Shown: positions 34,861 to 56,685 of the stretch, piece after piece
How positions within the stretch are numbered: the first letter of the stretch is position 1
Layout: every line of letters begins with the position of its first letter
Assembly: GCF_901709675.1 (NCBI RefSeq)
Contig: NC_051095.1
Coordinates: 22,991,956-23,055,955, forward strand
Direction: 5' to 3'
Length of the DNA: 64,000 nt
From: Syngnathus acus
Taxonomy: Eukaryota; Chordata; Actinopteri; Syngnathiformes; Syngnathidae
The notes under the pieces: generated by a model
The model's database searches: none
What the model was told of the DNA's origin: nothing
The model's input: the letters and a program-made list of their open reading frames with translations, nothing else
Made by a program: the position numbers and the translations under genes

Positions 34861-35889
34861 TTTAAGCAAGATTTCATTAAAGTAATTATTACTGTAGGCG
34901 ACGCTTTTAAAACAGAAGGAAAATCCTTACACGGAACTGGAAATGGTTTGGTTTTCATAAAGTCTTTATATTCATAAAGATTATCTTTATCATTAAAAAG
35001 GTCGGCAATAAGACTTATGACTCTTTCTCTTAATATAAACTTTTTTTTTAGCAGTTAGAATATTACAATCATTCCAAATGATATCTTTGTGAGGTGAAAA
35101 ACTATGCACGTAACATAACTTCCAGGAGAGTAAAGCCTGTTCAATCTGTTAAATCATGCAGCTAACATTTGTTTAATTCTTCAACAGCTAGGAAGTGAGT
35201 GTAAAACGCCCATGACAGGGAAAAGTAAAAAAGTTCTTTTTTTTGGTAGGCATTAGTCATTTAAAAAGAGGTCATATCTGCAGTAATTTAAGTGAGTATT
35301 TTACGTATTTCTATTTCTGTTTATTCTCAGAGTTTCTGAGGGTCATCGTGGAGACCCTTCTGGCAATCCCTGGGCTGAGGAGCCTCAACTCTCGAGGGGA
35401 CAGTTGTCCATGACTGATCTGGAGACCTTTGACATGATGTCCAAGGAAATAAATGACAAACAGGATGCAAGACTGAATGACAGAATGATTAAGCTTGGAG
35501 TCGGTTTGTCAAAATTTTGGATGTTGTGGTCATTGACATCTTACAAATGGAACCTGTAGGGTTCCGTTTGGTTTAATTGCTGTACTATCGAAGTTATTGA
35601 CTTTTCAGTTATTTTTGCTTGATTTACGAGAAAAAAATTCCTCAATTCAATTTTGTCCCAAAGCAATTCCACTCTTCTGTTCATAATTTGTTATATAACG
35701 ATTGCAAAGCAGTCTCGTGTTGGGAGGGGCTGATTTGAAGACATGCATGTTTCCAAGAAGACCATGGAGAGGTATGAATAGTTTGACATCTGTACTGTAG
35801 CTTAGAAAAGACAACAGTGAAGGCTTACGATGTGTTGGCGTAATACTGCTCTCAATGTTGACATTTTTTTCTGTTGTAGACGCTACACC
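34861..35889. other. Intergenic sequence between itk and med7, left part
   Basis: About 1 kb without coding similarity that I recognise. Text near 35340-35500 has several open codons but no domain; it may be old coding debris, and I cannot assign it. Confidence 0.35.
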
Positions 35890-36221
35890 CTACAGTTGTC
35901 AAACTCAAGGCCCGGGGGCCAGATATGGCCCGCCACATCATTTTATGTGGCCCGCGAAGACAAATTGTGCATCAAATTCGTGTGTCATTACTAGAATTGC
36001 AAATTGTCTTCACTTTTAATAATATCTTCTTTTTTTTAATATTTGATGAGTTTTTACTCGTCTGATTTGAAAATGAGTTATTTGTCAGTTTGTTTTGTAG
36101 CTTTTACTGTATATAATATGAGATGCTCATACATTTATTTGGGTTGACAGTCATAATGGCCCTCCGAAAGAAGCTATGACTACAATGTGGCCCGCGGAAA
36201 AAAAAGAGTTTGACACCCCTG
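35890..36221. mobile_element. hAT-type MITE, second copy, opposite orientation
   Basis: Same family as 12755-13084 but inverted. It ends with 'agtttgacacccctg'. Flanks gctacacc (35882-35889) and tctacacc (36223-36230) agree at 7 of 8 bases, consistent with an old 8-bp target duplication. Confidence 0.75.
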
Positions 36222-36436
36222 CTCTACACCAATGACAACGTTCAATATATACGTGGTGGTGTGACTCGTGCAAAGAGGGCCCTCAAGAACACTGCTCTGT
36301 TAGCGCTGGTAAATGGAAAAAAAAAAGTTCTGCTCGTTCCTGTTCGAAATGTGCGACTGACATGACATACATCAAGGAAAAACAATTTTTGTCGTTTTTT
36401 TCATGTTCATATTTCTTTACAGAGTAATCCCAAGGT

Positions 36437-36815
36437 CTACAATGGGTGGTGCCCGATGTCGAGTTCATCTTTGTAGAAGCTGTTGGGGACACCCAACTGG
36501 TTGCACTGCAAGGAGAGGCCCAGCAGCAAGCGGAGGAACAAGTCTAGGTTTCCGTCACTCTCTGAGGCTTTGTGGACGGCCGCCTCGTGGACCCGGGCGA
36601 GCGGTGTCTGCTCGCAAGGCATCGGGAGGTCTCCCTTGTTGTCCTGGAACAGGCTCATCATCACGGAACAGGCTCATCATCACGTACAGAGCGGCCAGAT
36701 ATTCCTGGACGGTCAGGTGGATGAACTGAAACATCTTGCGGCCTTGGTATTTCTTGAGTGGGGGTACCTCCTTGAAGACCTCGGTGAAGACTCCCGAGTG
36801 TTTTTCATCAGGGTC
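36437..36815 (-). pseudogene. NLR (NLRC3-like) fragment, frameshifted by a 19-bp duplication
   Basis: Minus-strand translation gives 'GVFTEVFKE', then 'KMFQFIHLTVQEYLAALYV', and in another frame 'GNLDLFLRLLLGLSL'. These are hallmarks of the winged-helix/helical region that follows the NACHT domain in the large fish NLRC3-like family. The frame is broken where a 19-bp unit (36646-36664) is repeated at once (36665-36683). No NACHT Walker A, FISNA or leucine-rich repeat is seen nearby and the reading frame ends soon after, near 36437. It is a dead fragment and not an active innate immune receptor. A MITE-like end ('ttcgggctaatacggta') lies immediately beyond it at about 36824-36840. Confidence 0.75.
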
Positions 36816-36840
36816 ATCTTATATTCGGGCTAATACGGTA

Positions 36841-39200
36841 ATAATACCATATCATATATTTTATCATATATATCATGTATCGTATCATGAATAAATAAAC
36901 ACCAAAAAACTCACAAATGTCAGTGTACATACTATGTTTTTGTTAGTGTACATATGTTGTTTTGTGTTATTTGAGCCAATAAATGCAATTGCTATACAGA
37001 TACTATGTCATTTGTGTCATAATACACCAATGAACAAAAAAAAGGTGTCCTCCTTTTCAGAAACCCAAATCCGGTTACCCTAACTAAAGTCCAATGTTTC
37101 TAAACCACCTTCAGACTTTTGTAGACCAAAAATTTCCTTTTTTTAAATAATGATGCTTGTTTCTCCACACAAGCCATTTTATTAATTTCTATGCAACATT
37201 AAGGGCTAACAAACAGTGACAAAGCTGTATACACTAGACGTGAAATACTTTCTGCTTTTTATAACACTCTACCATATATGGCAAAATACTTTTGAAGCCA
37301 CATAGTTTAAATTGATGTTTTTTTTGGTGATTTTTGGTATAAGATTTTTATACTGTCTGAAAGCCATGTCTTTCGAAATATAGATACCAAGTTATTTATT
37401 GCTGTCGCAATCAATGGGAATTCTTTTTATGGCGTTTTTATTTTAAGAGGCGGGAGTAGACATTGTACAATCACGTGTCAATGGTAACAACCAATGAGGA
37501 ATTCAGAACTTCATCGAGTGGCTGACCAATCCAAACGCCGAAACGGAATCACGAGGGTTTATCACCCAATGGAATCGGAACACAATCATTCTTACATCCG
37601 TAATAGAACAAGGTAGCTCAAGTGTTGTAATAGCCTATCTCTAAAGTTCTATCAAATCTTCAAAATTGTCGGACCCGAAGAGCCGCTGAGAAGGCAAGTC
37701 CAACTGTCGCAAACTCATCACTTCTATCCTTTGAGCTATTCGCAAATTCCTGTTCATGCATTGTTTTGTAGGAAACAAATGCGTGTGCATTTGGCTGCTA
37801 AAAGCTAAGCTGCATGTATTTGCTTAAACCCCCGGTACATTCAAACAGTTTGGCGGTTGGATAGATTAACTAAGAATTCGTTTGCTCGGCGTAATTTGAG
37901 TCTCATTGGATCGTGCATTGTCTGGTATGTTTCAAAGGAAATGCTTGTTGGCTTCGTTGCCTTCAATGACATACTGTAAAACTCACATACAGTGCCTGCT
38001 ACATCACAATATCTCAGTTTAAGTGAGGGTTTGGTTGCTGAAACGTAATTATTGAGAAATAACGTTTAGAATAAATATTTCCAAATTATAATGATTATTA
38101 TGAAAATACAATGACAACAATAGTTTATGAAAACAAATCAACCCTTTGCCTAAAACTCAAATAGTGCCTGCTACATCACTATCTCAGTTGAAATCTGAAA
38201 CGTAATGCTTGAGAAATAACGTTTAGAATAAATATTTTCAAATCATACTATAATTATTATGAAAATACAATAATAGTTTATGAAAACAAATCAACCCTTT
38301 GGCTTTCTTATTTTGAATTGGAACTATATTGGTACCTTAAATTACCAACTTTAATTTCACGTTCATTCTCTGATTCATCCTCAGTGTTCCATCATTATCA
38401 AGTCATTCCATCAATCATCATTATACATGAGTCGGGGTACATATTTTCTGGCTTTACAAGGCCTCAACATTTCTAGCTGTAAATGTTTAGTGCACTTTGA
38501 CAACCTCAAACTATACACTACTATGCCTAATTCTACCGTGAATATAATAATTAAGCTGTCCATGAATACGAAAGGAAACACTAAACATAATTTGCTCTTC
38601 TCAGGCATCATACTTTTTTGTGCGTGTCAAAGGTAGTTAATTCAGAGGAATAAAATTACGAAACGGGACAGTGCTGAAGAAAACTAAAATAAGCCCTTAA
38701 ATTTTCTGTTCTGTAATTTTCATTTATCTTAAAAGTTTTGCTTTGATTCACTAGTATGTCTAATTTAAAAGTATCGAGTCATTTCTGAGTTCTCAAACAT
38801 ATCACTCACTTGCGAGTTTGGGAACAAGTGAGACAGACAGCGAGCGAATGAGTGCGTGTGCTTTTCATTTCGGCCTCAATAGGGCCTCACGGTTATTGTC
38901 TTTTGGTTGTTAATAAATGTGAGTTCACCGACTAATACCTTCGTAATGCAAAGTAAATGCCGTAACCCTGTGAGTGTAATCAAACATGACGTCATGTTGC
39001 ATTGTTCCATCAAACAAATGCCGTAACCTGTGTGTGCTTAGATAAGATAAACAGGCATCAGCCCCAATGCGCTTTCCTTTTCCTTGCCGTGAAAGGCAGG
39101 TATTGCCTTCAAGGTTGACGTTGTTACTTTATTTCAATTAATCATATGTTTATTTTCCTACATGACACCACTTCTCTGTTGACAAGAGCCATTCCTATTA
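36841..39200. other. Intergenic region and probable med7 promoter/5' UTR intron
   Basis: Three CCAAT-type motifs lie in 37487-37575 ('accaatgagg', 'accaatccaa', 'cccaatggaa'), which could mark the med7 promoter. A tandem duplication (period 172 bp) covers 37992-38302. The rest is AT-rich with no recognised content. The intron acceptor for med7 is at 39201-39209. Confidence 0.4.
37992..38302. repeat. Tandem duplication upstream of med7
   Basis: 'gtgcctgctacatcac', 'gagaaataacgtttagaata' and 'atgaaaacaaatcaaccctt' occur in both halves, starting at 37992 and 38164. A few small deletions separate the copies. Confidence 0.8.
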
Positions 39201-39218
39201 TTGTTGCAGACCATCATC

Positions 39219-39983
39219 ATGGGTGAACCACAGCAGGTTAGCGCCCTGCCTCCTCCACCAATGCAGTATATCAAAGAGTACACGGACGAAAATGTCAGCA
39301 AGGGTTTTGCTCCCAAACCACCACCACCCATCAGAGACAGCTACATGATGTTTGGCAACCAGTTTCAGTGCGACGACCTGATCATTCGGCCTCTAGAGAG
39401 CCAAGGCATCGAGAGGCTTCATCCTGTGCAATTTGACCACAAACGTGAGCTCAAGAAGCTAAATATGTCCATCCTGGTGAACTTTCTGGACCTTCTGGAC
39501 ATCCTCATCAAGAGCCCTGGCAGTATAAAGCGAGAAGAAAAGCTGGAGGACCTGAAACTTTTGTTTGTTCACATGCACCACCTGATCAATGAATACAGGC
39601 CACATCAAGCCCGGGAGACTTTGCGAGTGATGATGGAAGTTCAGAAACGACAGAGACTGGATACAGCAGAGAGGTTCCAAAAGCACCTGGAGCGGGTAGT
39701 GGAGTTGATCCAGGGGTGCCTTGCCTCCTTGCCCGATGACTTACCGCAGTTGGAGGGCACCAACATTGCTGGGGATGGAGCAAGGACTCTGCTTGTCGGG
39801 AGTGGTGTCGGGCCTTCTGTGCTGCCTCCAAGGCTGAAAACGGAACCCATGGATGTAGAGGAAGCAGCGGCTGCAAGTTGTTTGGCGGCAGGTCACCAGA
39901 ACAAGATTACGCCTACCATAAAAAAGGACAAAATGTGGGACAAAGATGCCGCCATGTGCAGTATCATTGACAAAATTGCCTAG
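39219..39983 (+). CDS. med7: med7, Mediator complex subunit 7
   Basis: MED7 is a middle-module subunit of Mediator, the bridge between transcription factors and RNA polymerase II in the nucleus; it pairs with MED21. The ATG at 39219 opens 254 codons with [20 protein letters not shown] at the start, almost identical to human, and a strongly kept core '[20 protein letters not shown]' and '[20 protein letters not shown]' within residues 90-155. The C-terminal tail (about 185-254) is longer and less like human (233 aa), with an Ala-rich stretch and an SKTEPMD-like '[10 protein letters not shown]'. All coding sequence is in one exon. A splice acceptor (ttgttgcag) ends 9 bp before the ATG, so the 5' UTR is spliced. 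No frame damage. Confidence 0.98.
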   Translation: MGEPQQVSALPPPPMQYIKEYTDENVSKGFAPKPPPPIRDSYMMFGNQFQCDDLIIRPLESQGIERLHPVQFDHKRELKKLNMSILVNFLDLLDILIKSPGSIKREEKLEDLKLLFVHMHHLINEYRPHQARETLRVMMEVQKRQRLDTAERFQKHLERVVELIQGCLASLPDDLPQLEGTNIAGDGARTLLVGSGVGPSVLPPRLKTEPMDVEEAAAASCLAAGHQNKITPTIKKDKMWDKDAAMCSIIDKIA

Positions 39984-40254
39984 TATTCTCTCACAATACT
40001 GCAAATGATTTAAATTTAGTGATTTAAATGTAGCATTCTCTCACAATACTGCAAATGATTTAAATGTATTACTGTGCTATAATCACCCATTTGGTTTAAG
40101 TTCAGTTTATTTAAAAGCTTTGTGTGTATTGTATTGTGGCCTCGGGAGAGACAATAATCCATCCATTGCATTTGCAAATGTGTGAAGGACTGGAGAGGAA
40201 TCAACCTGAAAATTCAACACAAATCAGGTGGCCAAGGCCCCCCCCCCCATATCT

Positions 40255-40260
40255 AATAAA
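40255..40260 (+). other. Candidate med7 polyadenylation signal
   Basis: AATAAA 272 bp after the med7 stop, the first canonical hexamer downstream. Confidence 0.5.
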
Positions 40261-41480
40261 AATATGTTCAGCTAAAAGAGAAATGTTGTCTTAACTGTCA
40301 TTATCACACAGAATATGGTAATGGTTTATGCAGTCTGGGCTCTTTTATTCTGCAAAGAATCTTAATGGAGATATATCTATATTAGAGATGATCCATCTGC
40401 CTCATAGGTGTGGCAATATCAAGATGCTGATTAGACTGCTTATGATTTTTGTATAGATGCGCTGTATCCTTCAAAAAGCATGCTCAATGGGTAACACGTC
40501 CGGTTAGTAATCTGGCCACTCAACAAATAGGATTGTTTTCGGCGTCCACAATTTGGTACGGATTTTTGCAATATGGGACTATGCAACATGAGGTGATGGT
40601 TGTGAATGAATAGCACAACACTGGATTTTAGGTTCTCACCGAATCGATGAAATTCATGTGTGTTCATTGTTCCATAACAGAGGTGTGTCTATTGTGTAAC
40701 CCCGTGGCCAACAAGGGCCGCTTGATTTACAATAATCGTGTCAGCAAATCACTTACCCATGCGTCATGCACATTTCTGCCCAGTACAGTGAAGAGCAGTG
40801 TAGATCATGGAAGAGGACATCTCTCCAAAGTCCTACGTTTGCTTTAAATTTTGTGTTTGCAGTTGTGTCAAGTGACACGTGCGTCATTCTCAGGAGGGAT
40901 TGTGTGTGTGTGTGTTTTTGGCAGTCCACCGGACAAAAGAAAAGATAAACCACACATTATGACTACAATAGGACTTGGGATAGGAATCATTTGAGCTTTT
41001 TTTCGTTTTTCTTTAAATTCACTGTCAGTCATTAGAAATATTTGCTACACTTTTTGAACTTGTGTAATAGTACCCAATGTCCTCCTGACATGTTTATACA
41101 GTAATGGTTTGACAATAAGACCAGTTCCACCTGATACGCAACAACTTTTGCAACGTTTTGTATAACTTCTTCAAGCTTGGCCTTGAAGTAGTTTCACTAT
41201 TAACGCTTAGGCCTAACCTATTCGGTATTATTATTATTAATCAGGTTTTGATGTTGGGTTTGTCACTCCGCCCCCTCGCGGATATCTAGACTTGGGAATT
41301 CCAGCCACTGTGTCGTGCGCGCAACACGTTATGTATGCAGTTAAAAGGAATAGCCTTTCACCAGAATTGACAGAGCGCAAGCGACTGTGATCATATTTGT
41401 CCTGAGGTGCTTGGTGTTCCAACAAATTTACCTCCGAGTCATGTTATGAAACTCAGCGACGATGGGTTTCACAACAGGGC
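40261..41480. other. Intergenic sequence between med7 and the lonrf gene
   Basis: About 1.2 kb with no gene and no clear repeat. Short ORFs on both strands lack any recognised domain. Confidence 0.5.
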
Positions 41481-41489
41481 TGACGGCAA

Positions 41490-42020
41490 GCTGCTTAGCC
41501 AATCAGCAGCTTCGCTGCCACGTCACGTGGTCTTTATTTATGTAACGTAATGGTGTAACACAGTAACCTGGAAATATACCCGTGCATAGTATTCAGCAAA
41601 ACAGGGCAATCCGCGGACAGACGCGCCCACGAAAATCTTTAACATATTCCCGTTGGGCTTTGTCGAGTCGTTGGTTGCGTTTGGATCGGTGAGAGAAGCG
41701 ACTACTAACTCAAAAGAGCCAGCTTTTTTTTTCTCTACCTGGTGGAAAGGGAAAAACGTAATGGTTGCTAAATGCTGTAGTTTTATCCTAATGTGGGGAC
41801 GGGTTGTCTCAGAACACGATTACGTTAGATAAGCAAAGAAAATGTGTGCAGTGGAGATAAACAGCGGCTCAATTTTAGCCAAACAACGGGTTCAAGTGGA
41901 GACGCGTTCACCTTTGCGGTCATACAGTAAATGAAAGTCGAAGTGGAAAAGTCTTTGCTTGGCTATAAGGGAAATATCGATTCTCGTCGCGGGTTACTGT
42001 GCTGACAGAAAACCACTACT
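41490..42020 (+). promoter_or_regulatory. Probable promoter and 5' UTR of the lonrf gene
   Basis: A CCAAT box (ccaatcagc, 41499-41507) sits about 20 bp before a CACGTG E-box in 'cacgtcacgtgg' (41519-41530). The sequence becomes richer in CpG towards the gene. An in-frame TGA at 42003-42005 upstream of the start codon shows the ORF does not extend further 5'. The transcription start is not visible. Confidence 0.45.
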
Positions 42021-51045
<9,025 letters not shown>

Positions 51046-51299
51046 ACACAGTGTCCTGGTAGAATTCCTGAGAAATATTTGGCTGAGGGTTAAACATTAC
51101 AGTACAATACAAAATACTGATTTCACTTGCATCACAGTTTTTGGACTAAACTACTCTTAAGTACAAAGGGACTCTTGTAATATCACACCTCAAGGGTAAA
51201 TCAAAGCCATAAGTATCCATTTGTGACAACATTTTAAGAGGTTATTTAAAGCTGGGTTTTGTATCTGCTTTTGCTATCGGCAGATACTTTTTTTTTTGG

Positions 51300-51305
51300 A
51301 ATAAA
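51300..51305 (+). other. Candidate polyadenylation signal of the lonrf gene
   Basis: AATAAA 255 bp after the stop codon, the first canonical hexamer downstream. Confidence 0.55.
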
Positions 51306-51666
51306 AAGCAAAGTCTTTCAACACAGAATCCTGCAGTTGGTCTTTTGACACATTCTTGTGTTGTTTCCTGCTGAAATAGCCATTCAGCAAATGAAACTGA
51401 ACATTAACTCAAAATTTACCCAGGGTAGGAATAATTTGAAGTTTAAACTACAAAAGTAGACATCTGAATGTTGAAGTAAATGAGCACTAGATGTCGCTGT
51501 TTATTGTTTTCAAACAAAAGTCTCCCATCACCAGGCAGATAAAGTTTGAATGTCATGAATTAAAGTTTCAAATTGCAATTGAAATGATGGTGAGATTCAT
51601 AACATGCATGATGAGTAATTTTTTCAGGACTATGCAATCTGAGATATAGAAAGAAATATTCATTTT

Positions 51667-52050
51667 GCAGCTGCAACTAACAATTTAATAATCAATTAAT
51701 CTGTTGGTTATTTTCTCAATTAGTCGGTGTATTGGATAAAAAATAAAGCATGTTCTAATTTCCACCACTTTAGTAAAAAAACACATTTTGTCAAATCGAC
51801 AGTGCAAACAATACACAAATAAATTATGATTCACTTGCTGGTTTATTCATGTCAGAAAAAAGGCAAAAACGTTGAGCCTTGTTTTCAACTTTGATTTCGG
51901 AGGACGACAAGAAACTGGCTAGTAATTATAATTTCAAGCCTTTGAACAGCTTTACATTACAAGCGTATCCAAATGATTAATCATAATTATAAAAAAAAAA
52001 AAGATTAATTGATCATTGATTAGCCATCAATTAATCATTGAACCTCTAAT
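51667..52050. repeat. Fish interspersed repeat with 'gattaatt' ends
   Basis: 'gctgcaactaacaatttaat' at left and 'gattaattgatcattgatta' at right resemble a known teleost MITE-like repeat. A shorter relative may be at 14726-14800. Edges uncertain. Confidence 0.45.
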
Positions 52051-55000
52051 TCATTTCTTGGTATTGGCTTTGCAGAGCAGACTCATGTTTAGCTCTTGTT
52101 TGTATTTTATCCATGGCAGCCAGTGTTATGGCTGGTTTTATGCATTTGAATATATATATATATAAAAAAACATGTTTCGTATTAGTGATTGTTGCAATAT
52201 ATTTGGTGCACATACTTGAAGGCAATGTTATTTTTAACGATAGACAACAACGTTGCTAACTGATGTTGTTGAGCACATTGTGGTGGAGAATTAGAACCAG
52301 CAACTGAATTTGACAGCCTTTATTTTCGTGCGTGCATTGCTAAGGAATAGTCAAGTGCACGTGTCTGTGTTTGCGTCATCTGTCATCTAATAAGGAGTCT
52401 TGGGATGTTTTCATTGCCTGTAAACCTTTTTGTTTTATTTTGATGGGATGGCCACACTGAAGATGGTCATGTCAGCTCCATCTCGGGTGCTCAGAGTTAT
52501 GTACTGAGGGAAAACTGCTAAATAAAATGGCCATGGTCTAAGTAGGGATACATCCCCACTGTGGTAATCTACAGTAACACCTACCTTTGGCCCAGGGTTC
52601 CAGCACCTCAGCAGGGGCCCCACTGCCATCAATAATATTGCTTTGAGTGCCTTTGAGTATGAGCATTCTGCAAGTCTTACAGGTTGTACATAACATAATG
52701 ACAACACTCATTGTCTTCATGGCATCATTTCATATGGATTAAGTGCTACATTCCATGGATCGCCAAAGCTGCATGTTATTTATGAATTTATAAAAAGCTT
52801 AACTGGGTGTGATGATACTTTTTTTCAAACCTCTAATGTGCCATACATTGGGTGATTTATAGAAGTACTGAGTTTGTTTGTGTTTTTTATCATTAAAGTT
52901 GACCTTAAAATTACTTAAATACTGCCTTTTGTATTGTGAATCACACTTGCAGGCTCACTTTTTACATTGCAATAGCTCTGCAATACTCAATTTGTAAACA
53001 ATTTGATATTTTTACCACAATTCATTGATCCAAACACAGACCGCAAAAGGCACTTCCCATATGATTGGGATTTTTTCCACACTGGCAAATTGAGACAGTG
53101 GATGTAATGGTTTGTAGGCCTTCCAGAGACATGATTTACTCACAGGCTTGGTAACACTTGTCAAAAGAAAATGCTTGCCAGTTTTGTCCATTTCTGCCTG
53201 ATTTGTATACCTCCATCCCCAAACCCCAAAGAACATTTTCTGAGAATGATCTTTATCTGTTATGCTATTTGCAAACTTTTTTAATGTTATAAATAAAGCT
53301 TTTAAATAGCTCAGTGGCATTCTTTTCTCTTTGGGTTGGTGTGTGTATTGTTTCTGACAAGCCAAATGGAAGCACTGTAATCTTGCAGTCTACAGCATAG
53401 CATCGTTTGGTTGAGAGCTCGTGGCAGAGTAAAAGGCCTCTCACACATCACCATGGAAACAATTATTGAGAGAACTGTGAAGTACTGCTGGTGGAGAAGA
53501 GCAAAGGAATATAATTACAGTACATCATTTAATGTTACTGGAAATTAAAATTAGATTACAGCAGCTATCATTGAATAAAGACTGATTTGATAATGCATAG
53601 CTGAAGAACGACAGATTAAGCCTATATGCCTAATTGCCCAAGACAAATTTGGCACTTTTAAACTAATCTTTCTCCCAAATTCTCTCCTTTCAGTAGTATT
53701 TAATATGAATTTGGTTATTGCTGAACTACTCAATTTTCTTCTTTTGCACATTTTAGTGGAATCCAGAGTTATTAGCTAATCACTACAAACACTTGCTCGG
53801 AGAGGGTCGCAAAAATGTGCTCAAGCCTTTTCTCCCACCAGGGGGCACTCTATATCTGTAAAAAAATAGTAATGCGCCACAAATTCAAGTCAATCATACA
53901 CAATAAAGTACCTAATATTTATGGATGGCATTTCCGAGCTGTAATGACCACGTTTCATAGATTCTATAGCCAACGGGAAGAGCCCATCAATTTCACAAAG
54001 CAAGAATATAAATGGTTTTGAACCTGAAGGGAAGAGTGACAGGAGAATGTGTGAGTAAGTGTGCATGATCAATGAACAAGCAGCAAAGCAGTACAGCACA
54101 AGTGTTTCCAGCCAACATCCTCCGCATCGGAAGCAGGCAAATGACAAAGACGTGTGACTGGCTTCAATGAGGTTCGGCATCGACATCAAAGACCTTCATT
54201 ACATTATAGAAAGCCACAGCTTTTCTTCACTAAATTGATCCATCGCCTTGAACTGACTCCCTGCTTGTGTATGGTATGACTAAGGATGACAGGCGTTTTG
54301 TAGGAGTTATTGCAAAAGGGGAACTCACTGTGACTGCATGTGTTTGGGGCTATGTGTGTTGTTCTATTCCTGCGGTTAAACAGCCGACTTTGCTCACTGA
54401 GACAGAAATAAGGAAGAAATCCTCGCTCGAGGGTATATTTTGAATTGGGATGGAATTTGTGGGTGGCAGATTTGTGTTGGGCAAATGTCAGATTGAGAAT
54501 TACAGGAGATTGCTTTCAAAAGTGGTCCTCAAAAGCAAAAGAGTATCGAATAATTATTCAATATTCTATTTAGTTATGGCACAACTCACTGGGGTCTGTC
54601 TACGGAAATATATGAGCCTGCTCTCTATATAACAGCAAGAGAGCAACACTGCACCAGGAGAGAAAAAAAATGCATCACTGTTGTCATAGGAACACAACCT
54701 GGCCCTCAAATGCTGAATGTCAGGCGTGAGTTTATGATTAAACAACTTTGCATTTGAAGTGAAAATCAGTTTACCTTCACACAGTCAAATAGGTGACATC
54801 CAGGACATTATTATTATTATTACCATTATTATTATTATTATTGTTATTAAGGGTGGGGGAAAATAAAAAAATAAACAAGTTCGTATTTACCCTATTTACA
54901 CGAAACAAAACAAAATGTAGTGGATCAAGATTGCCCGCTGAGAGATGGAGTGAAGGGGAAACAGGAAGCAGTGGGGCACTGCTGGAGACACGATGTAGTG

Positions 55001-55130
55001 CAACCGGCTCACTGGTTCATAGCATGACCGCCTGCGGTGACACACACCTGGCAGTCTTTCATTTGGAAATCAGACTTATATAAAAACAAAATAGTCCCTT
55101 GATGTGTGTGTTGCTAAATAATGTACACTA
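52051..55130. other. Intergenic sequence, no gene recognised
   Basis: AT-rich DNA with small open frames on both strands, none with a convincing domain. A TTA/ATT run lies at about 54810-54850. Confidence 0.5.
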
Positions 55131-55342
55131 CAGGACTGTCTCAGAAAATTAGAATATTGTGATAAAGTTCTTTATTTTCTGTAATGCAATTAAAAAAACA
55201 AAAATGTCATACATTCTGGATTCATTACAAATCAACTGAAATATTGCAAGCCTTTTATTATTTTAATATTGCTGATTATGGCATACAGCTTAAGAAAACT
55301 GTCACAACTATCACAATATTCTAATTTTCTGAGACAGTCCTG
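55131..55342. mobile_element. Mariner-type MITE, 212 bp, with perfect 34-bp inverted ends
   Basis: 55131-55164 and the complement of 55309-55342 are identical; both begin caggactgtctcagaaaatt. TA flanks each side (55129-55130 and 55343-55344). The perfect ends suggest a fairly young insertion. No coding capacity. Confidence 0.92.
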
Positions 55343-55344
55343 TA

Positions 55345-56685
55345 TATTGTAGTGATGCATGTGAGATGTTTTAAACGTGTCAAAACAATCCCCCCAGGGT
55401 TATTACAAGATGGACATTGTCTACAAAAATATTGGATTTTTATTTTACCAAGAAAAAGCCTAAAGAATATATTACAACAGCACTATCGTTTTTCTAATTC
55501 ACATCTGCTACCAAAAAATAACAATCCAAAGTAGCAATAAAATCCTCGACATTTTGCCACAGAGTTTATTGAATTGTTTATAAACGTGACCTTTTGTCTG
55601 ATGTCGAATGCTGACGTTATTAGCATCATAATATCCATTTACACTTTATGGGCACTACTGCAAATCAATTAAGTAATCAATGACTTTGGACAAGACCTCT
55701 TACTCCTCCCCCCTTGAATAAGGCACCTTAAAAGGACACTATGGATCCAACTTTGGGGAAGGCCCTTCTGTGTGTCTCAGTGCACATAAAAGTCCTTAAA
55801 TCCAGTGGTAATGTCCTTGCCCTCACAAACATCTCCACATAAGAATCTGACATAAATATATTATACCATATATTAATTGTTAATATCACAATCATTTTTA
55901 AGAATATTTCTTTCTAGATTATCAACCTAATTCAACAAAGATTTTAGCATTCATTGTTCTTTATCAGGAATGGACATAAACATGAACCTAATCCCCATTA
56001 GACAAGAAAGAGATAATTTAGGAATAAAACCAAAGTCCTCTTAGAGCTGTGAATCACACACAATAACAGCTGCCATCGTTTTAACAAATATTTTTAACAA
56101 GTCATGTATTCCTTTTTGTTGTGGGCATTGTAAACACAGAAGGGTGTAACTGGGCCTTCACCATCTTCTCTCTTTCTTTGGATGAAGTTTGGAGCACTTG
56201 AAAGACAACAAGTTTTCAAATTGAAATAGACTAACCATCCATTTTGTTATTGGACTACATCCAAGGGGACTTAAGCAAATATAAGTGGAGTAGCAGCAGA
56301 ATAGACTTTAGCAGATATAAATGAATGGTTTTACTACTGTTGGTATGTATGAACGTGGGATAAGGTAAACTGTGGTATAACTTCAAACATTGGAAAGCGA
56401 GTCACATGCTCAAAGGAGCATATGAAAATAATTTTTTGTGAGGTTAACATGGCAGATTTCCTGGTGTGTTAGACCAACCAATTGGTATAAAGGATTGGAA
56501 TAAAATAATTTGCAATTGTACTCCAGTGGATATTTCAAAACTGTGCCTTGTTCATGGAGGATTAAAACATGAATTTAAAGAAATTGAGTACAAATCAAGT
56601 AAAACGATGTTCAAATTACTGTGCATTGTCAAAGTTTATGATGATTACAATGCAGTGACCTGTGAAAAAAAAAGAGTACAGAGGT
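55345..56685. other. Intergenic sequence, nothing recognised
   Basis: AT-rich sequence without coding similarity or clear repeat structure. Confidence 0.5.

Noticed and set aside
35330-35510. Open-looking stretch that reads like coding debris ('MTDLETFDMMSKEINDKQDA')
   Set aside because: No splice context and no family recognised; kept only as unassigned sequence.
52435-52707. 90-codon minus-strand frame with 'VGVTVDYHSGDVSLL', faintly like a B30.2/SPRY strand
   Set aside because: The rest of the frame does not follow the SPRY pattern, and no RING, coiled coil or splice context is nearby. A profile search could revive it.
53012-53365. 117-codon minus-strand frame
   Set aside because: No domain, biased composition and no convincing splice sites; most likely chance.
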